A stretch of DNA of 22,403 nucleotides from Fidelibacterota bacterium. Its GTDB lineage: Bacteria; Pseudomonadota; Alphaproteobacteria; Rhodospirillales; Rhodospirillaceae. A model generated the notes under the pieces. That model saw only the letters and a list, made by a program, of their open reading frames with translations. It ran no database searches and was not told the DNA's origin. The stretch lies in assembly GCA_947473445.1 (NCBI GenBank), contig CANJEU010000003.1, positions 1-22,403 on the forward strand. The letters are read 5' to 3'. The position numbers and the translations under genes are program-made. Below are positions 15,719 through 22,403 of this stretch, piece by piece; positions within the stretch are counted from its first letter, which is position 1; every line of letters begins with the position of its first letter.

Positions 15719-16357
15719 GTGGCCCCTTCAAAAACCGCGCTGCCGTCCGCCAAGGAAGCCCTGCCCGGACGCAGCAGCGCAATTGCCGTACCCGAACTTC
15801 ACTATGTGACGAAGAACCGGATGGTCGCACCCTTCCCCGCAGGCCTCGAGACCGCGATGTTCGGTCTTGGCTGCTTCTGGGGCGCCGAACGCCTGTTCTG
15901 GAAATTGCCCGGTGTCTATTCGACGCAAGTGGGTTACGCGGCCGGCACGACGCCGAACCCGACCTATCAGGAAGTCTGTTCGGGCATGACCGGCCATACC
16001 GAAGTCGTGCGCGTGGTTTTCGATCCGAAGATCATCAGCTTTGAGCAGCTTTTGAAAACCTTCTGGGAAAGCCACGATCCGACGCAAGGCATGCGTCAGG
16101 GCAATGATGTGGGCACGCAATACCGCTCGGGTATTTATGTGTATGACGAGGCCCAGCGCAAACTGGCGGAGGCGTCGAAGGCCGCTTATGCAAGCGCCCT
16201 GGCCGCAAAAGGCCATGGCGGCATTACCACCGAAATCCTAGACGCCCCGACGTTCTATTACGCCGAGGAATATCATCAGCAGTACCTGCAGAAAAATCCA
16301 GGCGGTTATTGCGGGATCGGCGGCAAGGGCGTCAGCTGCCCCGGCTTCGCCGCCTAA
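15719..16357 (+). CDS. msrA: Peptide methionine-(S)-S-oxide reductase MsrA
   Basis: A 212-residue enzyme that reduces methionine-S-sulfoxide in proteins and free methionine. The catalytic motif GCFWGAE holds Cys52, and the resolving cysteines Cys198 and Cys207 lie in GYCGIGGKGVSCPG, as in the long E. coli-type enzyme. An N-terminal extension of about 48 residues also matches that type. I chose GTG at 15719 because AAGGA at 15706-15710 lies eight bases upstream and the frame above it runs back inside the efflux gene. It follows the outer-membrane factor by 11 bases. Its 3' end overlaps the convergent beta-propeller gene by four bases (CTAA carries both stops). Confidence 0.95.
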   Translation: MAPSKTALPSAKEALPGRSSAIAVPELHYVTKNRMVAPFPAGLETAMFGLGCFWGAERLFWKLPGVYSTQVGYAAGTTPNPTYQEVCSGMTGHTEVVRVVFDPKIISFEQLLKTFWESHDPTQGMRQGNDVGTQYRSGIYVYDEAQRKLAEASKAAYASALAAKGHGGITTEILDAPTFYYAEEYHQQYLQKNPGGYCGIGGKGVSCPGFAA

Positions 16358-17445
16358 GAGAAGCGAACAGCATAGATCGGCGCGAGATGCGCGGTGAGGA
16401 GCGACCACGCCTCGCCGCCGTTGGCGCTGGTCCATAGCCCGCCTGTGGTCGACCCCATGGCGAGGTGATCGCCGGTCTCGTCGACCGCAAGGCCGTGGCG
16501 ATAGACCAGATCAAAGCAGTTCTCTTGCGGAAGTCCTTTGCGGAACGTCTCGAACGTCTTGCCGCCGTCCTTGGTTCTGTTCACCACCATCTTGCCGTCG
16601 ACCGGATAACGATCCTCGTCCTTCTTGGCGGGAACGAACCAGGCGGTATGGCCATCCTTGGGATGAACGGCCACGGGAAAGCCGAAATGAGAGATGGGCG
16701 CTGTCGTAACTTCATCCCAACTCTGAAGGTCGTTCTTACACACGAAGATCCCGTTGTGATGCTGGACCCACCAGATGTGCGGATGAGACGGTGACTGGGC
16801 GAGCATGTGCACATCCTGGATCACCGGATCGAATTGCTGATCGGGCGGCATGAATTCGGCGCGCAGACCTTGGCCCGCGACGCGCCACGATGTGCCGCCG
16901 TCTTCGGTGACGGTCACGCCGCCGCAGGAGACCGCCACGACGACACGGCTTGAGTTGCGCGGATCAACACAGATGGCGTGGAGCGCGGGATCGACAGTGC
17001 CGCCGCCGAACCAGCGCTGGCGCTCGGGCATGTTCCAAAGGGCTTCGTTCAACTGCCACGTCGCGCCGAGGTCGGGGGAGTAAAAAAGCCCCGGTGTGGT
17101 ACCAGCCCATAGCGCGTTTGGTTTATCCGGTCCTGCCCACGCCAGCGCCCAGAGCTGCGCGACGGCCGGGGCCTTCTGCTTCTCGGCTGCGTCGTCCGTC
17201 TCGACCTTGGGATATTTGGGCGGCTCGAGTTCCGTCCAGGTGGCCCCGCCATCGGTCGAGCGATGGAGCTTGGCGCCGAAATGTCCGAGATTGAGCGCGC
17301 AGAAGATGGTTTGATTGTCCGCCGAGGGCAGCACGATGGACACCGGCGATCCCAGGAAGTGCGTGGCGTGATGGCGCCATTCCTGTCCGTCGCGCGCGTA
17401 AATCAGAAGCCCCTTGCGGGTCGATACGTAGAGACGATCAGCCAT
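16354..17445 (-). CDS. BNR/sialidase-like beta-propeller repeat protein
   Basis: A 363-residue protein with at least five BNR-type S/T-x-D-x-G-x-T-W repeats: STDGGATW, SPDLGATW, TEDGGTSW, TKDGGKTF and SANGGEAW. These mark a six- or seven-bladed beta-propeller. No signal peptide is seen, so it should be cytoplasmic. Catalytic sialidase residues (arginine triad, Asp, Tyr/Glu) cannot be assigned, so I would not call it a sialidase. AGGAGAGG just upstream supports the ATG at 17445. It lies 20 bases after a MoaD/ThiS-like gene on the same strand, so the two form an operon. Its function is unknown. Confidence 0.85.
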   Translation of the reverse strand: MADRLYVSTRKGLLIYARDGQEWRHHATHFLGSPVSIVLPSADNQTIFCALNLGHFGAKLHRSTDGGATWTELEPPKYPKVETDDAAEKQKAPAVAQLWALAWAGPDKPNALWAGTTPGLFYSPDLGATWQLNEALWNMPERQRWFGGGTVDPALHAICVDPRNSSRVVVAVSCGGVTVTEDGGTSWRVAGQGLRAEFMPPDQQFDPVIQDVHMLAQSPSHPHIWWVQHHNGIFVCKNDLQSWDEVTTAPISHFGFPVAVHPKDGHTAWFVPAKKDEDRYPVDGKMVVNRTKDGGKTFETFRKGLPQENCFDLVYRHGLAVDETGDHLAMGSTTGGLWTSANGGEAWSLLTAHLAPIYAVRFS

Positions 17446-17465
17446 CTGTCCTCTCCTGTTTACTG

Positions 17466-17732
17466 TCAGCCGCCTGAGAGCGCCTGCAAGATGTAGACCT
17501 CACTGCCCGGCGCGACAGGTGCGGCAAGAATATCCCGGCGCACATGCAGACCGTCGACAAACACCGCGATATGAACCCTTATCCTGTCTTGATCGTCCAG
17601 GACGTACCCTCGGATGGCAGGATGCCGGGCGAATACGTCCGCCAACACCTCGGCGACGGTGGCCCCCGCGGCGGTTACCGGTTCCGGCGGGGCAACATGA
17701 CGCAAATGAGACGTAAAATGTACCGTGGGCAT
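17466..17732 (-). CDS. MoaD/ThiS-family ubiquitin-like protein
   Basis: A small protein of 88 residues from ATG 17732 (96 if the ATG at 17756 is used). It starts MPTVHFTSHLRH, shows TVAEVLADVFARHP, and ends VYILQALSGG. The terminal Gly-Gly and beta-grasp pattern are those of MoaD and ThiS, which carry sulfur as a C-terminal thiocarboxylate after adenylation by an E1-like enzyme. No MoaE, MoeB or thiamine gene lies in the window, so a classical molybdopterin role is doubtful. The partner here is the downstream beta-propeller gene. I prefer the 17732 start because family members begin with such a MPxVxFT sequence; neither start has a strong ribosome binding site. Confidence 0.82.
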   Translation of the reverse strand: MPTVHFTSHLRHVAPPEPVTAAGATVAEVLADVFARHPAIRGYVLDDQDRIRVHIAVFVDGLHVRRDILAAPVAPGSEVYILQALSGG

Positions 17733-17859
17733 GGGTGCGATGGTGCCGGAGCTCATTTAAAGGCGCAAGCGATGGACCAGCAACTTTTCGCGTGCCACGG
17801 TCTTGTCGTAAGGTGCCGCGCGCCATAGAACGGTGCGCTTGCACGTTGGAGACGGCCCA

Positions 17860-17985
17860 ATGCCCGGTATCATGTGGTACTTCGTCATCGCCCTGATCGT
17901 CATCTTCGGGGTGATCATGGCCGTGCCGAGCGACGGCGCGGAAATTCAGGGACAGAGCGCGGCCTTTACCCACGCGCGGCTCTAA
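17860..17985 (+). CDS. Small 41-residue single-pass membrane protein upstream of threonine ammonia-lyase
   Basis: A short ORF starting ATG 17860 and ending TAA 17983-17985. The sequence begins MPGIMWYFVIALIVIFG, continues hydrophobic to about residue 22, and has a short polar tail (AEIQGQSAAFTHARL). GGAGA at about 17848-17852 is placed well for this ATG. The next gene begins two bases after its stop, so translation is probably coupled. It is not a frame of the threonine ammonia-lyase. No family is recognised. A leader-peptide role is discussed and rejected elsewhere because no attenuator can fit. Confidence 0.65.
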   Translation: MPGIMWYFVIALIVIFGVIMAVPSDGAEIQGQSAAFTHARL

Positions 17986-17987
17986 CC

Positions 17988-19196
17988 ATGGCGGTCAGCG
18001 CCGAGACGATCGCCGCCGCACGCGCGCGCATCCGCGCACATATTGCCGCCACGCCCACGTTACACAGCCTCGCGCTGTCGCAACTCACCGGCGCGCATGT
18101 CTTCGTCAAATACGAAAATATGCAGCATACCGGCTCGTTCAAGACACGCGGCGCGGCGGCCAAACTCACGACCCTTACCGACGAGCAAAAGAAAGCCGGC
18201 GTCATTGCCATGTCGGCGGGCAATCACGCGCAAGGCGTCGCCTTTCACGCCGGACGCCTCGGCATTCCAGCGACCATCGTGATGCCGAAGGGCACCCCTT
18301 TCAATAAGACGCGCAAGACCGCCGCCTACGGCGGCACGGTCGTGCTGGAAGGCGATACGCTTTCCCAGGCGGCAGGCGCGGCCCGGCGGATCGCCGCTGA
18401 GCGCGGCCTGACCTTCATCCACCCATATGACGATGAGGAGGTGATCGCGGGCCAAGGGGTGATCGGCTTGGAGATCATGGAAGCGGTGCCCGAGACCGAG
18501 ATCATTGTCGCGCCCGTAGGTGGGGGCGGTTTGATTGGCGGCGTTGCGGTAGCGGCCAAGAGCATCAAAGCAACCGTCGACATCATCGGCGCCGAGACGG
18601 CCCTTTACCCGTCGATGAAAAATGCGCTGGCGGGCGAAAGCGCCGCCAGCGGTGGGGCAACGGTCGCCGAGGGGATCGCGGTCAGCGACGCGGGCGCACG
18701 CACTGTTCCGCTCGTGAAAACATTGGTCAGCGAGATCCTGACCGTGAGCGAAACAAACTTGGAACGCCCCATCAGTATGTATGCGAACGCGGCCAAGACC
18801 GTTGCCGAAGGCGCGGGCGCGGCATCGCTTGCCGCTCTTCTCCAGTACCCGGCGCGTTTCAAGGACCGGACGGTGGTGTTGATCCTGTCGGGCGGCAATA
18901 TCGACCCGCGCATGCTGTCGTCGGTGCTGATGCGGGATCTGGTGCGCGTGGGTCAAATCCTGACCCTTTCGATTGTCCTTCCCGATCGGCCCGGCTCGCT
19001 GGAAGCCATCACCGCGATCTGCGCCAGTGAGGGGGCGAATGTCATCGAGGTATCGCACCGGCGCCTCGGACTCGATCTCGCCGCCAGCGCCGCCCGGCTC
19101 GACATCACCATCGAGACCCGGGACGGGGATCATGCGCTGCAGATCGTAGAGCGCATCCGCGCGAGCGGTTTCACCCCAACAGTCCACGAGCCTTGA
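17988..19196 (+). CDS. ilvA: Threonine ammonia-lyase (PLP-dependent, with C-terminal ACT domain)
   Basis: A 402-residue fold-type II PLP enzyme. The PLP lysine is Lys52 in TGSFKTRGA. A phosphate-binding glycine loop VGGGGLIGG is near residue 180. A single ACT-like domain (about residues 325-402, from LTLSIVLPDRPGSLEAI) closes the protein. It deaminates threonine to 2-oxobutanoate, the first step to isoleucine, or degrades it. The short form with one ACT domain occurs in both biosynthetic and catabolic enzymes, so the symbol is a best guess. The frame is open from 17874, but the conserved protein begins at ATG 17988. The asparaginase gene follows after four bases, which suggests a joint amino-acid operon. 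Confidence 0.92.
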   Translation: MAVSAETIAAARARIRAHIAATPTLHSLALSQLTGAHVFVKYENMQHTGSFKTRGAAAKLTTLTDEQKKAGVIAMSAGNHAQGVAFHAGRLGIPATIVMPKGTPFNKTRKTAAYGGTVVLEGDTLSQAAGAARRIAAERGLTFIHPYDDEEVIAGQGVIGLEIMEAVPETEIIVAPVGGGGLIGGVAVAAKSIKATVDIIGAETALYPSMKNALAGESAASGGATVAEGIAVSDAGARTVPLVKTLVSEILTVSETNLERPISMYANAAKTVAEGAGAASLAALLQYPARFKDRTVVLILSGGNIDPRMLSSVLMRDLVRVGQILTLSIVLPDRPGSLEAITAICASEGANVIEVSHRRLGLDLAASAARLDITIETRDGDHALQIVERIRASGFTPTVHEP

Positions 19197-19200
19197 ATCC

Positions 19201-20181
19201 ATGAGCGACAATCCAATCCTCGTTGAGGTTGTCCGCGCGCGCGAAATCGAGAGCGTTCATCGCGGCGCGGCGTGTGTCGTCGATACGGAGGGTCGCGTCC
19301 TGCACCAATGGGGTGATATCGCACGCGCGATTTGCCCCCGCTCGGCGATCAAGCCGTTCCAAGCCATTCCCCTTGTGGAAAGCGGGGCGGCGGATGCCGC
19401 GCAGCTCTCGGACGAAGACCTTGCCCTGGCGTGCGCCTCCCACAGCGGCGAGCCTGTACATGTCGCCCGCGTGAGCGCGTGGCTGTCGCGCATTCATTGC
19501 ACGCCAGCGGATTTGGAATGCGGGACGCACGCGCCGACGAATGGCGCGGCGGCAGCGGCCCTCATCCGCGCCGGTGAAACGCCGTGCGCGTTGCATCACA
19601 ATTGCTCGGGCAAGCACACGGGGTTTCTGACGCTTGCCCAATACGCAGGCTGGCCAACAAAAGGCTACACGGAGGCCGAGCACCCCCTCCAGCGCGGCGC
19701 CCTTGATGCGCTCGCCAAGATGGCGGGCCTTGAGCGTTCGGCCTGGCCCGTCGTGCGGGACGGGTGCAGCGCCGCCAATGTTTTCCTTCCCCTGCACGCG
19801 CTTGCGGCCGCGTGGGCAAAACTTGGAACCACAGCGGCGTCAGGGCGATTGATCGACGCAATGAAGGCGCACCCGGTCCTGATGTCCGGTCACGGAACCC
19901 CGGATGCGACGATGATCGGCGCCTTAAGGGGACGCGGCGTCGTGAAGACCGGCGCGGAAGGTGTCTACGCCGCGGTGTTGCCAGAGCGCGGGCTGGGCAT
20001 CGCCGTGAAGATCGATGACGGGGCGACACGCGCATCCGTCGCCGCCATTGCAAGCCTGCTTGCGTGGATCGATGCGTTTGAGGACCAAGACGCCGTGAAT
20101 GATTTGCGCAGAGCACCCGTTGCGGCGGCGGCGGGCGGCGTCACCGGTTATGTGCAGACCGTGCGCGGCTGGCTTACTTGA
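19201..20181 (+). CDS. Class 3 (Rhizobium ReAV-type) L-asparaginase
   Basis: A 326-residue asparaginase of the type found in Rhizobium etli. The Ser-Lys pairs and zinc-site residues of that enzyme appear with the same numbers as I recall them: Ser48 and Lys51 in CPRSAIKPFQ, Ser80 in ASHSGE, Cys135 and Lys138 in HNCSGKHTG, and Cys189 in DGCSAANVF. The enzyme hydrolyses asparagine to aspartate and ammonia; it is unrelated to the E. coli type I/II enzymes. No signal peptide is seen, so it is cytoplasmic. It lies four bases after ilvA, so it is probably co-transcribed with it. Its end overlaps the convergent isochorismatase-family gene by eight bases. Confidence 0.92.
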   Translation: MSDNPILVEVVRAREIESVHRGAACVVDTEGRVLHQWGDIARAICPRSAIKPFQAIPLVESGAADAAQLSDEDLALACASHSGEPVHVARVSAWLSRIHCTPADLECGTHAPTNGAAAAALIRAGETPCALHHNCSGKHTGFLTLAQYAGWPTKGYTEAEHPLQRGALDALAKMAGLERSAWPVVRDGCSAANVFLPLHALAAAWAKLGTTAASGRLIDAMKAHPVLMSGHGTPDATMIGALRGRGVVKTGAEGVYAAVLPERGLGIAVKIDDGATRASVAAIASLLAWIDAFEDQDAVNDLRRAPVAAAAGGVTGYVQTVRGWLT

Positions 20182-20725
20182 TCAGCTTGCTGAGTTCCTT
20201 GAACTCAGGCGTCCCAGAGACATGAAGCCATTCGAACACCGCCATCTCGGTCGTGATGACGCCAACCTTCTCGGCCACGAAACGCGCGCGCGCCACCGCC
20301 ACGCTTTCGGGCTTGCGGGACGTCACGGCGTCAAGGGTGACGAACACATTTAATCCGCCGCCGGCGAACCCCAAGGAGCTTTGCAGAACGCAAACGTGAG
20401 ACTCGATGCCGCAGACGATGAGTTGCGCGCGGCCTTCCGAGGCAAGACCGCGGACGCGCGTGCTGATGCCCGTATCGTCGGCGCATGAGAAATGCATTTT
20501 TTCCATCACCCGCGCGTCGCCCTTGATAGCGGCGAGGGGCGCAATGGTCGGCCCGAGCCCCTTCGTATACTGCTCGGAGATCGTCACCGGGATGCCGAGG
20601 CGGTGGGCGGCCTGCATCAAGATCGCGCAGTTGGCGGCCATGGATGCGCCCTCGTGCATCGCGGGCAAAAGCCGCTCCTGCACGTCCACGATAAGAAGCT
20701 GGCTGCGCGCGCGATCAATGAGCAT
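20174..20725 (-). CDS. Isochorismatase-family cysteine hydrolase
   Basis: A 183-residue protein with the family triad: Asp14 in LLIVDVQE, Lys76 in VMEKMHFS, and the nucleophile Cys112 in GIESHVCV. Relatives include isochorismatase, nicotinamidase and the YcaC group. There are no zinc-site residues of nicotinamidase after Asp14, and the short length fits the YcaC-like group. The substrate is unknown. It is divergent from a small membrane-protein gene, 60 bases away. No strong ribosome binding site precedes the ATG at 20725. Confidence 0.9.
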   Translation of the reverse strand: MLIDRARSQLLIVDVQERLLPAMHEGASMAANCAILMQAAHRLGIPVTISEQYTKGLGPTIAPLAAIKGDARVMEKMHFSCADDTGISTRVRGLASEGRAQLIVCGIESHVCVLQSSLGFAGGGLNVFVTLDAVTSRKPESVAVARARFVAEKVGVITTEMAVFEWLHVSGTPEFKELSKLIK

Positions 20726-20785
20726 GGGTACACCGAAGGATTGAGTGATCTACAGAATGTTAATCCGGCGTGCTAACTTCGCGCC

Positions 20786-21040
20786 ATGAGATCTTTGCGC
20801 CAGCCCCTCAACGCAACGCCCATGAACCGCAAGGCCGTCATCGTCCTGATGACCGCCGGCGTCTTTGTGGTGCTGGGCGTAATGATGATCCTATTTTTTG
20901 AAAGCTGGCCGCCATGGCCCGTGCTCTTGTGGTTCACATTGAGCCACGTTTTCTTCTGTATCGTGATCGGGCGGGCAAAGCCGTTCAAAGGACCTTATAT
21001 AGAGCCGATGGCTGATCCTGAACTGCCGAAGCTGGAGTGA
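20786..21040 (+). CDS. Uncharacterised small two-helix membrane protein
   Basis: An 84-residue protein with two hydrophobic segments: about residues 15-38 (AVIVLMTAGVFVVLGVMMIL) and 44-62 (WPVLLWFTLSHVFFCIVIG). A charged, proline-containing C-terminal tail follows. I do not recognise it. The start is ATG 20786 or ATG 20822 (MNRKAVI), which would drop 12 residues; neither has a clear ribosome binding site. Its stop lies two bases before the next gene, whose ribosome binding site is inside its end, so the two are coupled. Confidence 0.65.
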   Translation: MRSLRQPLNATPMNRKAVIVLMTAGVFVVLGVMMILFFESWPPWPVLLWFTLSHVFFCIVIGRAKPFKGPYIEPMADPELPKLE

Positions 21041-21042
21041 GC

Positions 21043-21270
21043 ATGGCGAAGAAAGACCCTGGAAAGAAAGCGTCGGGGAAAGGCGCGGCGCGGAAGCCGT
21101 CCGTCGCTCCTTCGGCGTCCCCCGCAAGCGAAACTCCTGCGGACGACGACAGCGAAGCGGCGCGGCGCGTTGCTTTTCTGCGCCACAAGCTGACTAAGGC
21201 GATGGACGACCCGCTCACGCGCGATCAGATCGTCAAGGCCATCAGAAGCATGATGACGGAAGGTAAATAG
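21043..21270 (+). CDS. Uncharacterised 75-residue Lys/Ala-rich protein
   Basis: The N-terminal half is low complexity and basic, then acidic (MAKKDPGKKASGKGAARKP, later DDDSEAARR), and is probably disordered. The last 35 residues could form helices (RRVAFLRHKLTKAMDDP, RDQIVKAIRSMM). I chose ATG 21043 because GGAG at 21034-21037 lies five bases upstream; GTG 21037 is in frame too. It follows the small membrane protein in the same unit, and a hairpin follows 31 bases later. No function is recognised; the basic tail might bind nucleic acid or an acidic partner. Confidence 0.6.
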   Translation: MAKKDPGKKASGKGAARKPSVAPSASPASETPADDDSEAARRVAFLRHKLTKAMDDPLTRDQIVKAIRSMMTEGK

Positions 21271-21301
21271 TGCATCCCTCCCGTTACAAATTGCCCTTCG
21301 C

Positions 21302-21330
21302 GCGCTTTGATCTTCGGCAAGTCAAAGCGC
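21302..21330 (+). terminator. Strong hairpin, probable terminator
   Basis: GCGCTTTGA and TCAAAGCGC form a perfect nine-base stem. The 11-base middle can extend it (CTT-CGGC-AAG with one bulged T). It lies 31 bases after the 21043-21270 gene and before the PAS gene. No long T run follows (only agctatttct), so it may be a weak terminator or an mRNA-stabilising hairpin. Confidence 0.5.
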
Positions 21331-21374
21331 AGCTATTTCTGCTGAACTAGCGCCTTAACGTCGCGAGAATCGCG

Positions 21375-22025
21375 GTGGATCCGAGGGCGTCAGTCATCCA
21401 GTCATTGATTAAAGCCATCTGCGCGCCGTTCGCGTTCCTAAAAGGCGCCCCGCAAGGCGCGGACAAACCCCAGTCCGTGCCGGAAAAAGACGCGCCATGG
21501 TCGGCCGAATGTCTCGCCTTTGCAGACCATTGGTCCGGCCTTTGCGACGGCGCGCTGCTTCCAACCTCGGAACGATTTCTCGATGCCCCGTCGCCCCATT
21601 TCGCGGGCAACGTCTTTATTTTAGATCTGATCGGCGGCGTGCCAATTGTACGCTTGCAGGGAACGCAACTGGAGCAGGCATGGGCGCGCGATCTGACGGG
21701 CAGTGACTTCTTCCCCGGCCGCTCGCCCCGCTTCCGCGCCGCAGGGCTTTCGAACATGACCGCGCTGCTGGCGCACCCGTGCGGCCATCTCGCGCGGTCG
21801 AGCTACGCGACGTCGAAGGGACGTAAAATCACCTCGGACTGGATCTTCCTGCCGGTAGAGGTCCGCAGCGGCCGGCCACGGCGCATCGTTGGCGTCATGT
21901 TCGAGCATGGAGGTCGCAACAAATATTCGGAAGTCGGGATTCACCATTTCGAGCTGCATCGCCTGGCGTGGCGCGATATTGGCGCAGGAGTGCCCACTGC
22001 GCCGCCGGTCCCGCTCGAGGACTAG
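21375..22025 (+). CDS. PAS_5-type PAS domain protein
   Basis: A 216-residue protein whose central part resembles the alphaproteobacterial PAS_5 family: GNVFILDLIGGVPIVRLQGTQL, followed by DLTGSDFFP and a later strand DWIFLPVEVRSGRPRRIVGV. No kinase, cyclase or DNA-binding domain is attached, so it is a stand-alone sensor-like protein whose output is unknown. The start is GTG 21375; upstream Shine-Dalgarno sequence is weak. The first 30 residues are hydrophobic to basic and could include a short amphipathic segment. Its stop and that of the convergent enoyl-CoA hydratase overlap on the palindrome CTAG at 22022-22025. Confidence 0.7.
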   Translation: MDPRASVIQSLIKAICAPFAFLKGAPQGADKPQSVPEKDAPWSAECLAFADHWSGLCDGALLPTSERFLDAPSPHFAGNVFILDLIGGVPIVRLQGTQLEQAWARDLTGSDFFPGRSPRFRAAGLSNMTALLAHPCGHLARSSYATSKGRKITSDWIFLPVEVRSGRPRRIVGVMFEHGGRNKYSEVGIHHFELHRLAWRDIGAGVPTAPPVPLED

Positions 22026-22403
22026 GACGGAAAGATAGGCTTGCGCTTGCCCATGAAGGCGTCATGGCCTTCCTGGAAGTCCGGCCCACAGATTGCATCG
22101 GCGAAGGCCGCGCGCGTTTCGGGCGTATCGTCTTTCGCGCCATCGACCACCATTTGCAGATGACGCTTCATCGCGCGTACGGAGAAAGGCGAAGCTTCCG
22201 TCAGCTGAAGGGCGTAGGCGCTTACCGCCGCGTCGAGTTGGTCGGGCGGCGAGAGACGATCGATCAGCCCCATGGCAAGCGCCTCATCGGCGCCAAAGAT
22301 GCGGCCTGTGAATAGGATGTCGCGCGCACGCGCCGCGCCGACGACATCGGCGAGGCGCTTGGTATCGGCGACGCTATAGATGAGGCCCAGGCGCGCCGGC
22401 GTA
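22022..22403 (-). CDS. Enoyl-CoA hydratase/isomerase, C-terminal part only
   Basis: The frame is open from the right edge down to the stop at 22022-22024 and gives 126 residues. It begins TPARLGLIYSVADTKRLADV, then ARDILFTGRIFGADEALAMGLIDRL, the typical end of the crotonase active-site half. A helical C-terminal part follows with SPFSVRAMKRHLQ and DFQEGHDAFMGKRKPIF. Crotonase proteins act on acyl-CoA in fatty-acid breakdown or related pathways. The N-terminal part with the oxyanion-hole residues lies outside the window, so the exact activity is not decided. Confidence 0.9.
   Translation of the reverse strand, partial: TPARLGLIYSVADTKRLADVVGAARARDILFTGRIFGADEALAMGLIDRLSPPDQLDAAVSAYALQLTEASPFSVRAMKRHLQMVVDGAKDDTPETRAAFADAICGPDFQEGHDAFMGKRKPIFPS

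Noticed and set aside
16354..17445. True exo-alpha-sialidase
   Set aside because: BNR repeats are present, but I could not assign the arginine triad and other catalytic residues, and there is no signal peptide.
17860..17985. Leader peptide for attenuation of ilvA (it holds many Ile and Val codons)
   Set aside because: Its stop is two bases before the ilvA start, so no attenuator hairpin can form between them. The Ile/Val richness is explained by a membrane helix.
18060..19211. 383-residue minus-strand ORF
   Set aside because: Antisense to threonine ammonia-lyase, which has its PLP lysine, glycine loop and ACT domain in frame.
1..22403. tRNA, rRNA, CRISPR, insertion sequence or prophage
   Set aside because: No cloverleaf, regular spaced repeats, transposase motifs, terminal repeats or phage genes were found by eye. 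Nearly all of the window is covered by ordinary genes.

Overview
The window looks like a chromosomal segment of a GC-rich alphaproteobacterium. Supporting signs are the high-GC codon use, a PAS_5-type PAS protein, a GTP cyclohydrolase II with a decayed N-terminal DHBP-synthase-like half, a Rhizobium-type asparaginase, and very tight gene packing with many ATGA/GTGA start-stop overlaps. No rRNA, tRNA, CRISPR array, insertion sequence or phage gene was seen. The left edge cuts the C-terminal end of a TamA-like outer-membrane protein. The right edge cuts the N-terminal end of an enoyl-CoA hydratase.

Region A (1-1795) is tamA on the minus strand and a divergent promoter region. Region B (1796-10671) is the most interesting part: ten contiguous genes in four transcription units with nothing unrelated between them. 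A plus-strand unit carries a BchC-like dehydrogenase without zinc ligands, a PTPS/QueD-fold protein that has lost its catalytic residues, a GT4 glycosyltransferase and a SAM methyltransferase. A minus-strand unit carries a stand-alone RibD-type reductase domain and a cytochrome b561. Next comes ribA (GTP cyclohydrolase II) on the plus strand. A last minus-strand unit carries a CDP-alcohol phosphatidyltransferase, a membrane-anchored LtaS-like sulfatase/phosphotransferase and a creatininase-family amidohydrolase. I infer a pathway that starts from GTP, makes a pyrimidine- or pterin-like compound, and then decorates it and possibly attaches it to lipid. The product is unknown and I have not seen this function demonstrated.

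Region C (10671-15707) is a divergent regulatory region with two inverted repeats, followed by macA-macB-OMF, a complete tripartite ABC efflux pump. Export of the region B product is a possible link, but it is only inferred from position.

Region D (15719-22403) is mostly housekeeping and small-operon material. It holds msrA, a MoaD-like protein with a BNR-repeat beta-propeller, a 41-residue membrane protein coupled to threonine ammonia-lyase, a Ser-Lys asparaginase, an isochorismatase-family hydrolase, two small uncharacterised proteins, a hairpin, a PAS_5 protein and the partial enoyl-CoA hydratase. Several convergent pairs overlap at their 3' ends, so there is almost no space for terminators.
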